Counted from the stretch's first letter, positions 32,815-45,010 are shown. The stretch is 64,000 nucleotides of DNA from Isoetes taiwanensis (GCA_021234155.1 JAJEKV010000066.1:1890718-1954717); one strand, 5' to 3'. Notes: a model not told the origin generated them from the letters alone. Made by a program: numbers and translations.

Positions 32815-33125
32815 GAAAGCAGAACAACAAACCATCTGCAATCACAAATGAATAAATCATTGGTACAAATGATATTTGATTTGAATGGATACAATAGATT
32901 TATGATTCATGATCTATCCATGATATTTATACAGCAAGAAGCTAGAACTCAAAAAGCTGACTTTGTATATTACCTGATTAAGAAATGTAAAAAGCAGAAT
33001 AAAAAACCATCTAATCATCTTCAAATGCTTGAACAAATCACTTGGTACAAATGATATTTGATTTCAATGCACACAAAATAGATCTATGATTCATGGACCA
33101 TCCATGATATTAAGTCACGGAGAAC
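32815..33125. repeat. Two-copy direct repeat, about 180 bp apart
   Basis: GGTACAAATGATATTTGATT at about 32861 and 33042 starts two copies, both continuing with ATGATTCATG and CCATGATATT. Confidence 0.75.
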
Positions 33126-34205
33126 TACCTCTTCCATCTGTGCCAAAAACTAAACATATCATGAGAAATCATCAAATAAGGAGCATAAAGAGTCTAATTT
33201 GCACAGAAAGTACAATGTTAAGAAATACAAAGCACTAACGTATGAGAAATAATGAAACAAGAAATATTGGAGTCTAATTTGCACAAGGAATAAAAGAATA
33301 CATTGTTAAAAAATATAAAGAGCCTAATATAAATGAGGAAGGACCAATGGACATATTAAACTAACACACTGGAAATTGAAAATGAGCATGCGAGAAATAG
33401 CTCATCTAAAACTTGCAAATCTTTCGTTAAATAGCTTCATCTAAAACTTGCCAGTCCTTGCTTTTGTTAAACCTTTGACATATCTAGCTTCATCAGGTCT
33501 GTAACTACGACACAGAAACAAAAAAGAAGGGACCTATGCGGGCTGGCTAGCCTGCATATACTGGCTAACAGATCTTTTACCACACCAAAGAAATTGAGAT
33601 TATTATGATGGAAAAGCTCTGATGGAGGAACCTTTGTCGTGCTGCCCCTAAATCTATCAAGCTCTCAAAGAGCCTGATTCGGTTCACAATGAATCTAGTG
33701 CTTTCTCATGGAGTAGCCGAAACCCAAATAGATGGTCTTCATTTTACTTGCCAAGCACCCAACCAATAGGCAGTGGTGGTGAGAAGAATATTGTACACGA
33801 TGGCCACATCTAGGAGCTCAGATTTTACAACTTCCTTCCTTTTTTCAATCCCAAACACTACAAGAACCTACTCATGTTATTCCGCTCCTTTGCCTTTGCC
33901 TAACTAAGCCTTGCAGAAAAAACGTTAAAACAGAACCCTGAATGAATCGAATAACCCCAAGATTCCCTTATTCATGGGGTTGTATATTTGATCTAGGATA
34001 CTTCAAGATTCACCATTGGAAAATGCGACTAAAACTAGTATGTAGCGTATATGCACTCTAGATATATGGATTAATATATCCCATGAAATACAGTCATCAA
34101 TCACATAAAAATCATAGGAAAAGGCATACAAAAGTGCAAAAGAAACCCTCTGTTATTATGCTGGATATTCAAGAAGCAGGTTGGCAAAGGAGTTGACCAT
34201 CAGCA

Positions 34206-35880
34206 TGTGATGTTCCATGGAAATATACGCTATAAATATGTATATTTCTGGACTCCTCACTATACAAGTCTACCCTCGTAGCCTTGTATACCTTAGGAAG
34301 TGGCAATGGGTGCACATCTAAGTTAAATGCTTAACTTAGATAACCTTAGAATAAGGCCCATTTCCACATGGCCTTATCCTATTGGGCAACCGCCACACGA
34401 CCCCACCCCATTGGTGCCACCACACGGCCCCACCCCATTGGTGCCATATGGCATCCCATGTGGACCCTAACTTATATTAGCCTAAACCCTAACCCTAGAC
34501 CTTTTCCTGTCCCTAGCACCCTGGGAACCTTCTTCGCACTTGAAACTCCATTTCGAGCACCGTTTGTTGTGGCATAGCCTAGTGCAGCAGCTCCCGGAGT
34601 GTGGATTCGATCTTGGAGTGAGCGCAGCTTCGACCACTTTGAAGACCATGGAGACGCCAGGATTGGGAGGGAGTGCTTCTGGATCAGGTATATGGAGTAG
34701 TGCTCTTAGTAATTCATCTGGAAGTTAGCACTCCAGATGGGTTAGTATTTCGTATCTAGAGTAGAGCCATCCTAGAACCCTTGTTCAACATCTTGAACCC
34801 TAATCAAGGAACCCTAACTGTAAGTTAGATATGTATGATTAGGTTAAGATGTTCTTATGATGATTATCATGATATGATGTTATGTGATGTTGGTTGATCA
34901 TGTTTGCTCCTCTTGTATTGGGAAGTGGGGTAGAGGCCTAGTAGCCATTACATAGTATGCGCCTAGTTTAGACCCCTTAGTTCCTATTATTATTGCGGCC
35001 TGTGCATAAGAGCCCACCGGGCTATGGGGGCTATGATGTGACTCAACACTACACAACGGGGCTAGAGGCAATACGGAGGGAGGATCCCTGCTGAGCGTGG
35101 CTACTGGGGATCCCATAGCGGGCTAGACCTATGGTCGGTCACCTTGTGTGGGCCGGGCATGGGTCTGACACCTCCTGGGGCAATGGTGTCGCCCTGCCTC
35201 TCAGGAGTTGCAAGTGTCAGCTTGGCTCCTGTTTTGGGGGGTTAAGTCGGGTACGAATCGTGTGTCGCCACGATTCTCTAACCGCCCGTGGAACCTCTAG
35301 ACCCCGGGAAGGGGAGATGCAACCCTTCCTGCCTCGACGGACCGGGGAGATGCAACCTGGAGTAGTCTCGATGGGTGATGCCATGAGATTGCATGTCCGG
35401 AAGGCTAGAGTCATGCCAGAGCCCGATCTAGGTCATTCTGCAAAGTATGCACAGGAGGGGCGGATGGAGTGGTCAACCCTAGCCATTGTCTCATGCCAGC
35501 CCTCGCCATTGCTATGACTCGGTCTGCTCTATCTTGAGGCCTAGCCAGTCAGTCGACCTCCTTATGAGTCGGAGCCATGGGTAGGAGCTCTCATGTTTTA
35601 TGACATATGTTTATCTTCTTTGCAGTTATGGATATGTGGATGGGCTACCCTTCGAGGTAGTATGATGTGTTGATATTGCTAGTTCTGACGTTGTTTATGC
35701 TTCCGCTATGATAGGAGCCCATAGGGGAAGGGCGCGCAAGACACCTTCGTGTCCCCTTCCCGCACTAGGGATACCCTTGAGTGCGGGATAGACGGAGGGC
35801 CCGTGCGGTCGAAGGACCGGATGGGGGATTTCCTACGGAGTGTACGGCCGGGCGCCGTATATTTAGTAGGGAGCGTCACA
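34206..35880 (+). repeat. 5' LTR of element C
   Basis: Begins TGTGATGTTCC and ends GAGCGTCACA immediately before the primer site. It is collinear with 48409-50037. It has an extra tandem copy of a 28-bp unit (CACACGGCCCCACCCCATTG...) near 34405-34440 that the 3' LTR lacks. LTR-internal ORFs (34368-34577, 35131-35517) recur in both LTRs but have no recognisable domain. Confidence 0.88.
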
Positions 35881-35881
35881 A

Positions 35882-35893
35882 TGGTATCAGAGC
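35882..35893 (+). promoter_or_regulatory. Primer binding site of element C (initiator tRNA-Met)
   Basis: TGGTATCAGAGC one base after the LTR. This is the complement of the plant initiator methionine tRNA 3' end, used by many chromoviruses. Confidence 0.92.
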
Positions 35894-36110
35894 AATGTTC
35901 TTGGTTGACCAAGAGCTAGCCCTGACCATATCCCTGAATAGGTAGACTAACTGGCCTAGCTAATGAATGAAATGAGAATTCCAGTCTTGAACCGCAAAAT
36001 GTGGGATAAATTTTTCCCATTAGTAGGGTCGTAATTAGATTAAGTATAGTCTAAATAGTAGAAATAATATAGTCAAAGAAATCTTCTAGTAATTTGAGCT
36101 CAAGTTGTTC

Positions 36111-36945
36111 ATGAACCGCACCTTTCAAGCAAAAATTGAAGGAGAAATTACTCAAAAGAAAGCTTGAAAGAAAATGGCGTGAAATGACCACTACTTGGCC
36201 CAAAAAGGAATTAGGAAATTTTGAGAAATAGTTAAGTGATTAGGGAAAGTACCTTAATTAATAACCCATAGTTATAAAGTAGCTATTAAATCTATGGAAG
36301 CACCTCTACTCCTTAGAACTTCCCAAATAGTAGCTGGAACCTCCCCTTTACCCTTGTAAGGCGAATTATAAGCTAATCTCCGAAGCTGCCATAAGAGTGT
36401 CCACCGAACGAACAGCCGACGAGATCGATCCAAAGGAGCCATGAATAGATAGTCGACCATTGATAGAGGCAAGATCGCTCGAAGAGGCCACCATCGCCAA
36501 TGGATCTGACAAGGTAGCCGACCAGGGTCGAAAAGCAAGCCTCCACCACCTCGACTCGATTCTCCGAAGAAGGTCCGCCATGGACCAGACCAAATCCCCA
36601 GCACAGTAGAGCTGCTCGGCATATTTGGCATTGCCAACAGTGTACCAGTCTGATGATCCAGAAAGTCTCTTTTCGAGTTCCTACATCAAAGGTCTATGCA
36701 GGAGTTCGAGATGGGCTACGACTACCAAGCCACATCAACGACGGCGGGGTCTCGTCAGGAAGCGGCCAAAGCCGAGGAGGTCAAGATCTGCACCCTTGAT
36801 GGTCCGAGTCATGCAGGAGGCAGCAGAGGCGGAGCTGGTACAACTTTTTGAAGAAGGCAACCTCTGCGCGATCCATGCCAAGCGGGTGACAGTCATGCCC
36901 AAAGACCTCCACCTGGCGTGGAGGATTCGCAAGGAGAAGCTGTGA
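36111..36945 (+). pseudogene. Histone H3-like protein of element C
   Basis: The ATG at 36111 opens MNRTFQAK, a weak echo of MARTKQTAR. A shifted frame gives a basic linker (TFKQKLKEKLLKRKLERKWR, about 36119-36178). The H3 fold is clearer. [19 protein letters not shown] (36617-36673) aligns without gaps to H3 [38 protein letters not shown], one frame over, covers alpha-1. A third frame gives [16 protein letters not shown] and [18 protein letters not shown] (15 of 18 residues as in canonical H3), ending WRIRKEKL and stop at 36945. Two frameshifts lie within the fold. It is shorter in the linker than the element A copy. The minus-strand frames here are shadows. Confidence 0.85.
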
Positions 36946-37160
36946 AGAGCTCCAGTTTAGTAAACTATATATAAATATAAGTTTTTCCTATATATTTTAC
37001 TCGTTATCTATAAAAGTAATTTTCTCTATAAATTAATCTCCTCTTTGATAGTATTTTTGTATAAATTAAATGATAGTAAAATCTTTTGTATTAGAATGCT
37101 CTTAATTGGCTAAGTAGCATAAAATTCTGACCTAGAAATTAAAAATTGGCTCAAAATCGG

Positions 37161-37440
37161 CCAACCCGGGTGAGTCCGCGCCAAACGCCTCTGTGTTCGC
37201 GACGCAGGCCAGTTTCGCGTGAACCCACCCGAGTCACTTGATTTAGGGCAAAATTGATCCAAATTTTGTACTAAAAGATGTTAGAATGATTAGAAATTGT
37301 CTAGAAATGCAGTGTAGCACTTTAAATTTGTTAGAAATATCCAAAAATAGCTAAAATCGGCCAACCCCAGTGAGTCCGCGCCACGCGCCTCTGCGTTCGT
37401 GACGCAGACCCCTTTCGCGTGAACCCACCCGGTTTACCCA
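37161..37440. repeat. Hairpin cluster C, first part (two nested hairpins)
   Basis: Two copies of a roughly 70-bp unit (37167-37235 and 37360-37432). Each has an outer imperfect stem, GGGTGAGTCCGCG against CGCGTGAACCCACCC, and an inner stem, CTGCGT-TCGTG-ACGCAG at 37391-37407. The architecture is like the element A hairpins but with a different sequence. A third partial unit at 37566-37595 runs into the insertion. Confidence 0.8.
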
Positions 37441-37463
37441 TATTTTCACTTTTACATGTCTTT

Positions 37464-37622
37464 TTAGTATGAAATAAGTTGCTAGTTAGTTTAAGAATGA
37501 CCAAATAAGCATTTTAGGATCTTATAATTCTTGAAATTGTTGACTTTTGGCAGAAATCAAAGCACCAGGGTGAGTCCGCACCAGAGGCTCGTGTGTTGAC
37601 TTTTGGCAGAAATCAAAGCACC
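37464..37622. repeat. Direct repeat flanking the 4.6-kb insertion (left copy)
   Basis: Block from TAGTATGAAATAAGTTGCTA to AGAAATCAAAGCACC is repeated almost base for base at 42470-42572. Within the left copy, GTTGACTTTTGGCAGAAATC occurs twice (37545 and 37593). Confidence 0.8.
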
Positions 37623-39329
37623 GATTTGGTTTCTGTACTTGCAATGATAATTGCAACTTCTGAAATCTGTGAAATTAGTGAGGACATATGTTGTTTGTGC
37701 TTCTGTGCTTCTATATTGAACCAAAATCTATCCCTTTGCTACCATATCCCTTAAGACATGAATATGTAGCTCCATATGTTTTGGTCTGTTAGGAAGCACA
37801 GCTAGCTATAAGTTTCTTATAAAGGTTTACTTATTGGTCTGTGCAGGATGGAAGGGGCAAAGTAGAGAGCAATATTGTCATACTCAAAAAGGCTGTCTCA
37901 GTGGGTTGTTTATTTTAGGTTTTCCACATTTAGGGTAGGTAATATAGAAGGGGTCGTTCTTTGGAAGTATTGGATCTGTTGAGATTGAGGGATATCATGG
38001 TGGATTTGCAAGTTATTATAGTTGGATGTGTACATCTTCATATGCGTGCTTTTCGATTTGTTATTTCTTTTACAAGGTCAAGATTGAAATGCCGCGATAA
38101 GCGTATTGGAAGTTTTCAAGACATCCTTGACCTCAGAGATGGAGTCGTGGTAGATTTCCTTGCCCTTGCAAATTAAGGACCTTGCTTACTAAATAATCAT
38201 ATGTCCAGAGGTACCCATCAAACAAATTGTTTGGGTAAGTTGAAGCTGCATTTACCTTTTTAGAGTAAAAAGAGGGAGATTTTTTTACTGACTTGAAACC
38301 AATGTTGTGAATATTATATGCTGAAGCATTTCTTATATGGAGCCCAAATAGCTACGCTCGACATGAGTCATCATTTTCATTGCTTCGGCATTAAATTTTG
38401 AATATCTTCTAATGTACCACTGGCTTATTTGCTCAGATATGATGTCCTCTTCAAATTGTTCTACAGCAACTTGCCCGAGCCCACTGCTAGAGAGGTAAGG
38501 TATGCTCCTCATGCAATGGAGCTTAAAACCTGGCCTGCGCACATGCAATTAGATCTACCTTTTATTGTTTTTCCAAACTCGAAAGTTACATAATTCATCA
38601 TTTAAGTTTACACATTTGTTCTATAAAGCTTTTTTATTAGATATTGTGTTTGTTTATACGTACTTGGAAGAAGAATGGCATTTTAAAGCGTAATCCAAAT
38701 TTTGTCGGACATAAGGAACTTCTTGGTCCTGATCTATACCTCTACATTATCTACAGTGTTAGTGTTAAAAAAAATGATGTCATCTTTGAAGCTGACATCT
38801 TTGTTGGGGTGAGCGCTTCTATTTTTTATGGTAAACAAGAAATTTTAGGAATTATCTAGAGAATGACGCAAATGGATTAGCATACATGCTAATATGGCTA
38901 TATTGAACCCAAGGCAAGTAAAAAGGTGTTCCTCCGTTTGGATGACTATATCCGCTACAAAGGTCCATGTTTAGTATAAGAGAGAGACTAAAGCAAAGTG
39001 GCAACTTTACAGGCTGCAGGTTACTTCATGGATGTTTATAATATGCACATAGTATGGAACGTTGTATCAAACTTCCAGTGTTCAGCTCTTTATTGGCAAT
39101 TTGCTCTTATGATTGTCTCAAACAGTTGAATATTTAGCATTCGGTTTGGTTTTCTTTCACAGATTTAATGTGATACAATATCATGCATTGAAGTGACCTC
39201 GTGTACTCTTATATCTTCTTAAGTCGCATCTAACAAACACTTTAGAAGTCCATTCTTCTCGTGGAATATTTGGGCTTTCACAACTGGGGAGCAATTTGAA
39301 GACAATTCTTAGCTTCATCATAATATTGC

Positions 39330-39620
39330 TATTTTGGTCGAGCCTATGCACTACCAAGCAGGTACAATGCCTCACTCACTGCATTGTAATATTTCCAATT
39401 TCAACATTTGTTCCGCATTTAGTTGAGGTCGCAAAAGCTACTTTAGGTGCTGCACATGGCAAAAATCAAGTATGGCAAAAAGACAAATGTGGCCCACATT
39501 CCGGTTGAGCCTATGCACCGCCAAGCGTATAATGCCCCGACTCATCGCGATTGTGGTATTTCCAAACATCCGCTCCATATTTAGCTTAGTTTGAGTTTAT
39601 TGAGTTTATGCACTGCTAAG
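39330..39620. repeat. Direct repeat upstream of LINE fragment
   Basis: GAGCCTATGCACTACCAAGC at about 39339 and GAGCCTATGCACCGCCAAGC at about 39508 start two similar blocks, both continuing with ATGCC...ACTCA and ATTTCCAA; a third partial copy starts near 39603 (TTTATGCACTGCTAAGCAGG). Confidence 0.65.
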
Positions 39621-39639
39621 CAGGTCCCCTCTTCTTGCA

Positions 39640-40445
39640 TACAATAGTTTGCCCAACCTTGCTTTGGCAGTGGCGATGGGCCCGCAGCGACTCAAAGCCT
39701 GCTGGAAAGACAAGCAAGCCCGCTGGTTCTCGCTATGGAATGTGCAGTGCACACGATGTGGACCGCCAGCATACACCGGCGAAAACGCTGCCTTGAAGCA
39801 AGATTTGATGCTTGCTTCATGGCCAAGCTTTGGGATGCGAGGCCCCGCCACATGTCAAGGTGGCAAATTATCGACAAGCCAGTTAATCCCATGCTCATGA
39901 GGGGCCCACACCACTACCCCGCACCCATCTACCCATGAAAAGCGCAGGGTGATTGCTTCCATTCGCACAGTGCACACCACCTCCGCATTGAGACAGGAGA
40001 TGGATTCGGAGCCGCGAGGACAGTCCGCCGCTTGTCCAACAGGCACCATTGAGGATGAAAGTCACGCCCTCCAGGCCTGTTCGTCCATACGAGCATATCC
40101 GGCTCGGTGATGCTCGGTTAGTTGTGCCCCATCGTGCCTTGCATGAGCTAATGAGCACGGCCTCTGTGGGGCTTGTTGGGATCAGACCTCCGAGGTAATA
40201 GATACGCTGGACTCGCTTATGCCCCCGTCCGACATTAACCTCTCAACAGACTTCTGGATTATGTATATAATCAGGCAAAGATGTCAAAGATCCTTATTGC
40301 TACTAAGGTTTTTCCTCCAAAACCCTTCTGGCGGGGGTTTTTAATCCCGTAGTAATACGCCGCTTCTCTCTTTATACTTGGGTCCCATAGGCCGCTTGGT
40401 CTCCTCGTGGACGATAAAATCATATTCTATTCTATTCTATTCTTT
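39640..40445 (+). pseudogene. LINE 3' fragment (C-terminal domain and tail)
   Basis: GPQRLKACWKDKQARWFSLW (39676-39735) and, in another frame, KLWDARPRHMSRWQIIDKPV then NPMLMRGPHHYPA match the second LINE fragment at 58921-59160. HHLRIETGDG near 39975-40004 corresponds to HHLRIETGRW there. The 3' UTR TTTTTCCTCCAA...CCCGTAGTAAT is shared too. It ends in an (ATTCT)n tail at 40425-40445, typical of LINE 3' ends. 5'-truncated and frameshifted. Confidence 0.75.
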
Positions 40446-41365
40446 TAGGTTGAAGCATTCAAACTTTACATGCAGGCATTGTTAAAACTTTTACGTTGTT
40501 AAAACTTTTACGCCTATTTACATGCTATTTTCTTCTGTTAGCTTCTGATCAGTATTCTCTTGCAACAATATGAGTTACAAGATAGAGCCTGCTCTCTTAT
40601 TTGTTTTACTATTGTTCCATATGAACAATGAGTTGGCATGTGAACTGAATTCTTTTTCAACCTTATTGATATATATATTTGCAGGAACGATATTATGATT
40701 TTGTGGTTCTTGAAGCATTCTCTTTGCAAACGAGAGGTGGCTTTATAAGTTGCGTTCTGGTAGACTGAAACAAGAAGCGAGATACCATGTCTTGAGTTGC
40801 ATGGGAGGTAGGGAAACAATTAGACTGCAGATTTGAGTTTAACATTTCTCATTCAACACACAGGACTAGGACAAGCCAGACTGGAAACGAGAGATCTTGC
40901 AAATGTAACTTTCTATTTTTTAGTTTAAAGAGAGGCACATACCCTAAACATAGTTCTAAATCTGCTTAGGTAGTTATGGCAACGCATAGAAGACTGAAAT
41001 ATACACTTCATTCATGATGTATACTTAAGGTTTCCATGAGGAGCATATAGGAGGAAACCAACAATTCCAAACAAGAATCTTAACTGGAGAGCAAACAATA
41101 CCCATTGCAGTGGTTCAAATTTGATGAGACAAGACTGGAAGAGAAGGGACACTCCCATTGCAATTTTGCAATTCTTATATTGAATTCTTATTTTGACAGT
41201 AACTCAAATTTTGTGTCATTTTAAATTGTTGTAACATTTATGGTAAGTCTATTGAATAAACTTAAATTGTTTGGGCAATAGATCCTTGCTTTATGGAACT
41301 TCACAATCGCAACACATATTCACAAGATAACTTAGATTGTGTCAGCAAACTTAGATAGTGTCGAT

Positions 41366-41510
41366 GATTTATACTTGCTACATGCAACTTCACAACCTCT
41401 TCAAGAAATGTTCATAGGATATATACACAACTTATACTTGCTTCATGCAACTTCACAACCTCTTCAAGAAATGTTCATAGGATATATATACAAGTTACAA
41501 GAAACAGTGT
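41366..41510. repeat. 72-bp tandem duplication
   Basis: TTATACTTGCTACATGCAAC ... AGGATATATACAC, followed at once by a near-identical copy with TTATACTTGCTTCATGCAAC. Confidence 0.9.
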
Positions 41511-42249
41511 CAACAACAACATGAACAATCCACAATATCAATAACAAAATATACAATTTTAGACCATTAATGAGAACTCATTTGTCAAAGCCTTTGTCCA
41601 TGTTCCCTATAATGAGGCATGAGATTTCCTTAGGAGATGCAATTCAATATGCATGTTATAACCCCTCTCGATTTTGCTTCCTTTTCAAATGTTGTAGAAA
41701 TCATGCAATATTTTACCAAGCCTAATTCCAGTTCTCCTCACAAATTGCCAATTGCCACATGCTTCAACATGCATGTTTGCAAACAAATTCCAATTTAATT
41801 TTGAAACTTTTCGCACATGCCATGGTTTAAATGCACAAGCATAACCATCCACATGTTTTACAACAAACTAGAAACGAATGTAAGGCTATCATTTTGTGGA
41901 TGGACATTTAACGAGACGAGTACTCAAATGTACAAAAATTAATAAACATGGAGTTTAGCAACAACTACAAAACAATATAACAAGATGTACATTTTGCATC
42001 CTTACGATGTTCATACTCTGGTTTCGATGGTTCCAGCGCTAAGGTGACTTCGCGTTCTAACCACTTTATGCAATCCATTTTTACTAGAAAACATAGTCTA
42101 TTTATATCGTCCCTCTCTCCTAATCGTCCCTCTCTCCTAATTAGAACATAGAAAGGCATACAAGCAGTTCAGGTATTTGAGTACAAGAGGATACAAGGGG
42201 TTTGATATTTCACACCTATGAACTCTATATGCCGTAACATAACAAATGG

Positions 42250-42860
42250 TTGCTAAAGCCCGAGAGACTCATGCGTTGAGAACGCAGACATCGTTGGCGC
42301 GAACTCACCCGAGTCATATGATTTCGAGCAAAAAGTTTGCCAATTTTACTTAGAAAAGGCCCTTAGTGCACATTGTAGTCATGTGATTTCGAGCAAAAGG
42401 TTTGCCAATTTTGCTTAGAAAAGGCCCTTAGTGCACATTGTAGCCATCTCCCATACGTTCTAGTGTCTTTTTAGTATGAAATAAGTTGCTAGTTAGTTTA
42501 GGAATGACCAAATAAGCATTTTAGGATCTTATAATTCTTGAAATTGTTGACTTTTGGCAGAAATCAAAGCACTGTGGTGAGTTCCGGCTCAAACCCGGAG
42601 GCTCGCGGCGCTGACTTTGGCGAAATCAAAGCACCAAGGTGAGTCCGCCGTAGGCTCGTAAGCTGAGAACGCATATCGCTGGCGAACTCACCGGAGTCAT
42701 ATGAGTCATATGATTTCGAGCAAAATCATGAGTTCACGCCCGTGAGGCTCGTATACCGAGAACGCAGACATCAAGTATGAACTCACCCGAAGTCATATGA
42801 TTTCGAGCAAAATCATATGATTCATATGACTCGGGTGAGTTCATATGATTTCGAGCAAAA
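42250..42860. repeat. Hairpin cluster C, second part
   Basis: At least four hairpin units. One at 42272-42286 has inner stem TGCGTT-GAG-AACGCA, followed by right arm GGCGCGAACTCACCC (42296-42310). The longest, at 42779-42842, has 21-bp arms (GAACTCACCC... and ...GGGTGAGTTC) that match except for one extra A, around a 21-nt loop. TCATATGATTTCGAGCAAAA recurs five times as the linker. The cluster lies upstream of the ORF2 remnant, as in element A. Confidence 0.85.
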
Positions 42861-43199
42861 AGTTTGCCAATTTTGCTTAGAAAAGGCCCTTAGTCCAATT
42901 TTGCTTACCAACACACGCTATAGGTGCACTACCATCAAGTGTCTTCCGCCATGCCTTTGTATTATAGATAATTATCTAGGAACTCATTCTATCTAGGTAA
43001 TTCAGTCTAGCACACCAAGTACACCCAGGGAATAAGTCTCCTTCTACCACCCCATGATACTAAATAAGTACCGTTTTCAGTGTCTAGTAAAGTGCCAAAT
43101 GCCAAGTAGGTCAATTGAGGTAGAGTGGATAAAGGCATAAAAATAGGGGTTGTAGAGTAAGTAGACATAAGTAATTGTTCTTGTGGTAGTATTAGTTGC

Positions 43200-44640
43200 C
43201 TTGTGGCACTTTAGGGCAGTATAGGTCAAGAGAACCTTCATTGCGGATCCTCGAGCCTCGACAGTGGAGACACTCGACAACATCAACGAATTGAAAGCAG
43301 AGGGCAACCGTATGGAAGAAATTTCAGCAAATCGGAGGCCAAGATGGTGTACAAGGAAGCCCGAACATAAATAATAAAGGGGAGCCTATGGCAAGGACGA
43401 TTGCGACATCAAGATTAGACACAAGAATTGCCAAGAGGGCTATGCAACAGCCAAGGGGCATCATGGCACTTATAAAATTGATCACATTAGGGGAGGAACA
43501 TCTCCTAGTCAAAGATATTCTCCAAGTGCCATATTGTCTCGAGGAAGGGCCCCATAGCAATGACTAATGTCACAGCTACGCCGCCAACAAGTAGACGACT
43601 TCACCGACTTATGACATCAAGAGTCCTAAAGGATGAGATTGGACATACCTCCTAGGAAGGTCAACTATCGCAGATATACAGGCCATAGTAGTATCAGATT
43701 TAGACTTCAAGCAGACATGCTTTGACTAAGGAGGTATTAAAAGCCAGTAAGGATGGGCTGCTCAGGAATAGGAATATAGCGAAACTGCAACAAACTTCTT
43801 CCTCATCAGCCCTGATACTTCAGAGCAGCTACATCAACCTCGACAACACCAATTCAAGATCATGACGATCTTCTACCTTAAAGATTGGAGGTCAAACACC
43901 ATCAAGAAGAGGCATCATGGGGGACCAAATACCAGCATTATTAAGTGATCAGTCAGGATTAGTCCATGCAGATGGATGCACATAAACTCCTCTCAGCAAG
44001 AGAAGTTGCACAGTTAGAAGTGGTAAAGCACTCAACATTGTCATCAGCCTTATAACAACAACATGTGACCAGCAAGACGAAGAATCGAATCGACAAGGTC
44101 AACACAACAATATCAATTCAGGAGTTAGAAGAATCATCCTCAAATCTCGTAACCCCCAAGGCAGATGAGCGACATGAAAGATTCTAGAATGTGAAGAACA
44201 TTATCTTCAAGGCTCTAGGACGCGACACTGAGCCTTATGTCGCCACTACATCAGCAAGTCCACTAAGAGGAATAATTTTAATGAAGGTAGTCAGCGTCAA
44301 CATTAAGGACGATCAGATTCAGAATATGTTCAATAAAAGAAAGCAGGGCACTTGAATGATTATACAACAACTCCAAGGAGACTAGATTCTTTTCAACAAA
44401 TTATGGATCATCGCCTTGCTACTCCAACGACTAACGACTGCACCAGTTTTGAGCAAGCTAGGGGACCATCAGATAGTTGAATATCTAAGAATTATGGGTG
44501 ATAACATCCATGATGGGATTGGGACGAAATTTCGAGTAGATTTTTTTGTCATTTCTTTTAGAAGGGATGGACCCAAGAATGGAGCAAAGCTTCAAGGATT
44601 GGGAAGAAAAACGTATGGAGTACAATAATTGTACACATTG
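43200..44640 (+). pseudogene. ORF2 remnant of element C
   Basis: The short frame 43388-43567 starts MARTIATSRLDTRIAKRAMQ and contains LITLGEEHLLVKDILQVPYC. The latter parallels IIISGHEYLLLSDIQNLPEC in ORF2 of element A, in the same place relative to hairpins and gag. Downstream frames to about 44640 are interrupted by many stops but keep a protein-like composition (SAREVAQLEVVKHSTL, ADERHERF, PYVATTSASPLRG). Whether MART is another H3-tail echo or chance cannot be told from four residues. Confidence 0.5.
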
Positions 44641-45010
44641 ATGACAGATATCCAACATATTAGAACCTCTTCGTGAGCTTGATCACCTCGCTAAGGATTC
44701 AATAATAGGATAATCATCGACCATGTATATGACGAGTACTTCCACAGCATAAGGAATAATCCGACCAAATGAAGAGAAGCAATCTAATAAGTCCGGCCAA
44801 CTTCTTAGATGGCATCAACTCAAAGGTGGGACTATTTCAAGAGGGCAATAATTAAGAAAGGGGAGATCCTAGAGTATAGATTAGATCCAAAACAAGAATA
44901 ATTATTTAATTGCATAGTTTTTAGTTTTTATGTGTGTCCAAAGGAAGTGTCATGCCGACTAACATTGTGGCCATAGGATTTATGCAAGTAATTCTTTAAA
45001 CCTATAACCT
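44641..45010 (+). pseudogene. gag remnant of element C
   Basis: RWDYFKRAIIKKGEILEYRL (about 44824-44883), preceded by IRNNPTK in the same frame. Located between ORF2 and the protease-flank block. The zinc knuckle was not found. Assignment is mainly positional. Confidence 0.35.

Larger units (their letters stand above)
29800..34205. other. Mostly unassigned AT-rich DNA
   Basis: No convincing gene. The minus strand shows scattered lysine-rich frames (31375-31608, 32126-32371) and a degenerate repeat at 30420-30800. A direct repeat lies at 32820-33130. This may be one decayed multi-exon minus-strand gene, but no domain supports that. Confidence 0.4.
37623..42240. other. Insertion of about 4.6 kb inside the element C hairpin region
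   Basis: AT-rich sequence unlike the element on either side, ending where hairpin sequence resumes near 42250. It contains a LINE 3' fragment (39640-40445), a 72-bp tandem duplication (41366-41510) and several ORFs of 60-80 codons without recognisable domain (37961-38176, 38644-38859). I cannot locate terminal repeats or a target duplication, so it may be a composite of several insertions. Confidence 0.5.

Noticed and set aside
36272-36637. Minus-strand ORFs over the element C H3-like gene
   Set aside because: They are shadows of the plus-strand H3 fold and linker; no domain.
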